Below are positions 5,052 to 6,266 of a stretch of DNA of 6,266 bases, one piece after another. The first letter of the stretch is position 1, and each line of letters starts with the position of its first letter. The DNA comes from Flavipsychrobacter stenotrophus (GTDB taxonomy: Bacteria; Bacteroidota; Bacteroidia; Chitinophagales; Chitinophagaceae). The stretch is taken from NCBI GenBank assembly GCA_947371715.1, contig CANBQQ010000196.1:1-6266 (forward strand). Direction: 5' to 3'. The position numbers and the translations under genes were made by a program. The notes beneath the pieces were generated by a model that was not told the origin of the DNA, did no database searches, and saw only the letters and a program-made list of their open reading frames with translations.

Positions 5052-6266
5052 TTAAAATCTTATTTTCACTCCGCCATTCACTACAAAACCATCAAGAGGT
5101 GCATAGATATCGCGGAATACCGGGCGAGAGATCGGGCCGGTATATATGGTCTCAAATTTGGTCTGTCTTACGTCAAGGAAGTTCTCAAAATTGATGTATA
5201 GCGAGAAGTGTTTCCAAAGTCGCTCAGCCATAAAACCCATCAACCAGTAGTCGCGGCCTTTGGTGCCATCACTCAGCTTCTGCGGACTGAAGTAATACGC
5301 CTCAAGCCCCAGCTTTATTTTATCTTCTACCTCATATACCAATACCGAGTTGATACGGTTCCGACAAGTAAGCGGATTGGCGATGATAACACTATTAGTG
5401 TGCACACCGGCATCGGTATAAGTATAACCAAGAAACAACTTAAAGTCTTTGTAACCCAGCTTTATATTACTTTCCATACCCTTGGCATCTACATGATCTG
5501 TAAGATTCTGGAACTGGTAGAAATTGACGTATTGCGTGATGTTACCAGCAATAGCCACCAGCGAAAGCGGATCTTTAAGATAGGTATAATAGAACAGATG
5601 ATTGACACTTAATGACACCTTTCCCTTTAAAATGCTGGTGCGGTAATTCAGGTCCCAATTGGCACCATAGCTATGCTCCATTTTATTGATGGAAGGATTG
5701 AGCGACAATACGTTTCGGTATTCTACCTTCTCACTTTCTTCAGTAAATAGCGTTGGTGCTTTATAACCAAATCCACCACCCAGTCGAGAGCTGAACTTAT
5801 AACCGGCCTTGTACAGGATAGACACCCTTGGCAATAAAGAAGCACCATAATTATTCACATAGTCATAGCGCAATCCACTTTCTACAAACAAAGACTTGTT
5901 CACCTTCCAGGTATTCTGAACAAATACACCGACCGTATTCTGTATATAATTTCTTTTGCTGATGACAGTGTGCTCTACCTCCGAAAATCCATCAGTCAGG
6001 AAATTACCACCAGCTACCCACTCAAAATTTTCTGTATGATGCGCATAGTTGACCTCCGAATAGATACTGTTCTGTGCCCCATCAAATGTATAGCCCGGAG
6101 AAGTGATCAACCTGTCGAAGAAACTGTAGCTGTTCTTAATTGTTAGCTGGCTCTTATCATTAAAAGCATGGACCAACGAAAACTGCGTGCTGAATCTTTT
6201 GCTCTTATTGCTTTCATAAAAACTATTCAAGCTGTCGCCCTCCCCTCTTATGTATTTCACATCTCC
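5052..6266 (-). CDS. TonB-dependent outer-membrane receptor, C-terminal part
   Basis: The frame stays open to the right edge, so the start, signal sequence and plug domain lie outside; 404 residues are visible. They show the alternating polar/aromatic pattern of a beta-barrel. A block with ESGLRYDYVNNYGASLLPR followed by GGGFGYKAPTLFTEE is typical of TonB-dependent receptors (a strand with GLRYD, then GF-KAPT). The end, FENFLDVRQT through IYAPLDGFVVNGGVKIRF, is the usual closing strands with a terminal Phe needed for barrel assembly. Such receptors import iron chelates, cobalamin, metals or other large solutes using TonB energy. The style resembles the iron/siderophore type rather than SusC, but the substrate cannot be told from this part. 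It converges on the gld operon and shares the hairpin at 4981-5020, without sign of functional linkage. Confidence 0.9.
   Translation of the reverse strand, partial: GDVKYIRGEGDSLNSFYESNKSKRFSTQFSLVHAFNDKSQLTIKNSYSFFDRLITSPGYTFDGAQNSIYSEVNYAHHTENFEWVAGGNFLTDGFSEVEHTVISKRNYIQNTVGVFVQNTWKVNKSLFVESGLRYDYVNNYGASLLPRVSILYKAGYKFSSRLGGGFGYKAPTLFTEESEKVEYRNVLSLNPSINKMEHSYGANWDLNYRTSILKGKVSLSVNHLFYYTYLKDPLSLVAIAGNITQYVNFYQFQNLTDHVDAKGMESNIKLGYKDFKLFLGYTYTDAGVHTNSVIIANPLTCRNRINSVLVYEVEDKIKLGLEAYYFSPQKLSDGTKGRDYWLMGFMAERLWKHFSLYINFENFLDVRQTKFETIYTGPISRPVFRDIYAPLDGFVVNGGVKIRF

Noticed and set aside
6258..6260. GTG as start of the receptor gene
   Set aside because: The frame remains open to the window edge (Gly-Asp-Val), the visible part lacks signal peptide and plug domain, and receptors of this type are much longer; the GTG is an internal Val codon.

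Overview
The window looks like chromosomal DNA from a member of the Bacteroidota, possibly the Chitinophagaceae or a relative; the family-level guess is weak. Four things support the phylum. It has a GldF/GldG gene pair, no gene has a clear Shine-Dalgarno sequence, two divergent promoters carry the phylum-type -7 box TAnnTTTG, and it holds a TonB-dependent outer-membrane receptor and a small lipoprotein typical of these bacteria.

Layout. Bases 1-601 are mostly non-coding. They hold a possible promoter with a 23-codon ORF in a good initiation context (138-209), a cluster of short tandem repeats (241-303), and a rho-independent terminator (553-580) that belongs to the minus-strand lipoprotein gene at 602-1087. 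Bases 1088-1395 form a divergent intergenic region. It has one promoter for the lipoprotein, one for the plus-strand operon, and an all-A/T inverted repeat between them. From 1396 to 4957 there is a tight three-gene plus-strand operon: gldF (ABC-2 permease), gldG (large periplasmic ABC auxiliary protein with a membrane anchor at each end) and a DUF4340 protein whose start overlaps the gldG stop by 8 bases. A strong hairpin (4981-5020) separates this operon from a convergent TonB-dependent receptor gene (5052 to the window edge, minus strand), of which only the C-terminal 404 residues are visible.

How the parts fit. GldF would form the membrane channel of an ABC-type complex. GldG and the DUF4340 protein would be its inner-membrane-anchored periplasmic parts. 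The ATPase (GldA type) is not next to them in this window and must come from elsewhere if the complex is ATP-driven. The lipoprotein and the receptor are envelope proteins transcribed independently, and nothing in the sequence ties them to the Gld complex.

I see no clearly new system. The items most worth a second look are the DUF4340 gene fused into the gldFG operon without an ATPase, the small ORF plus repeat cluster near the left end, and the two hairpins whose mismatches become G-U pairs only in the minus-strand RNA.
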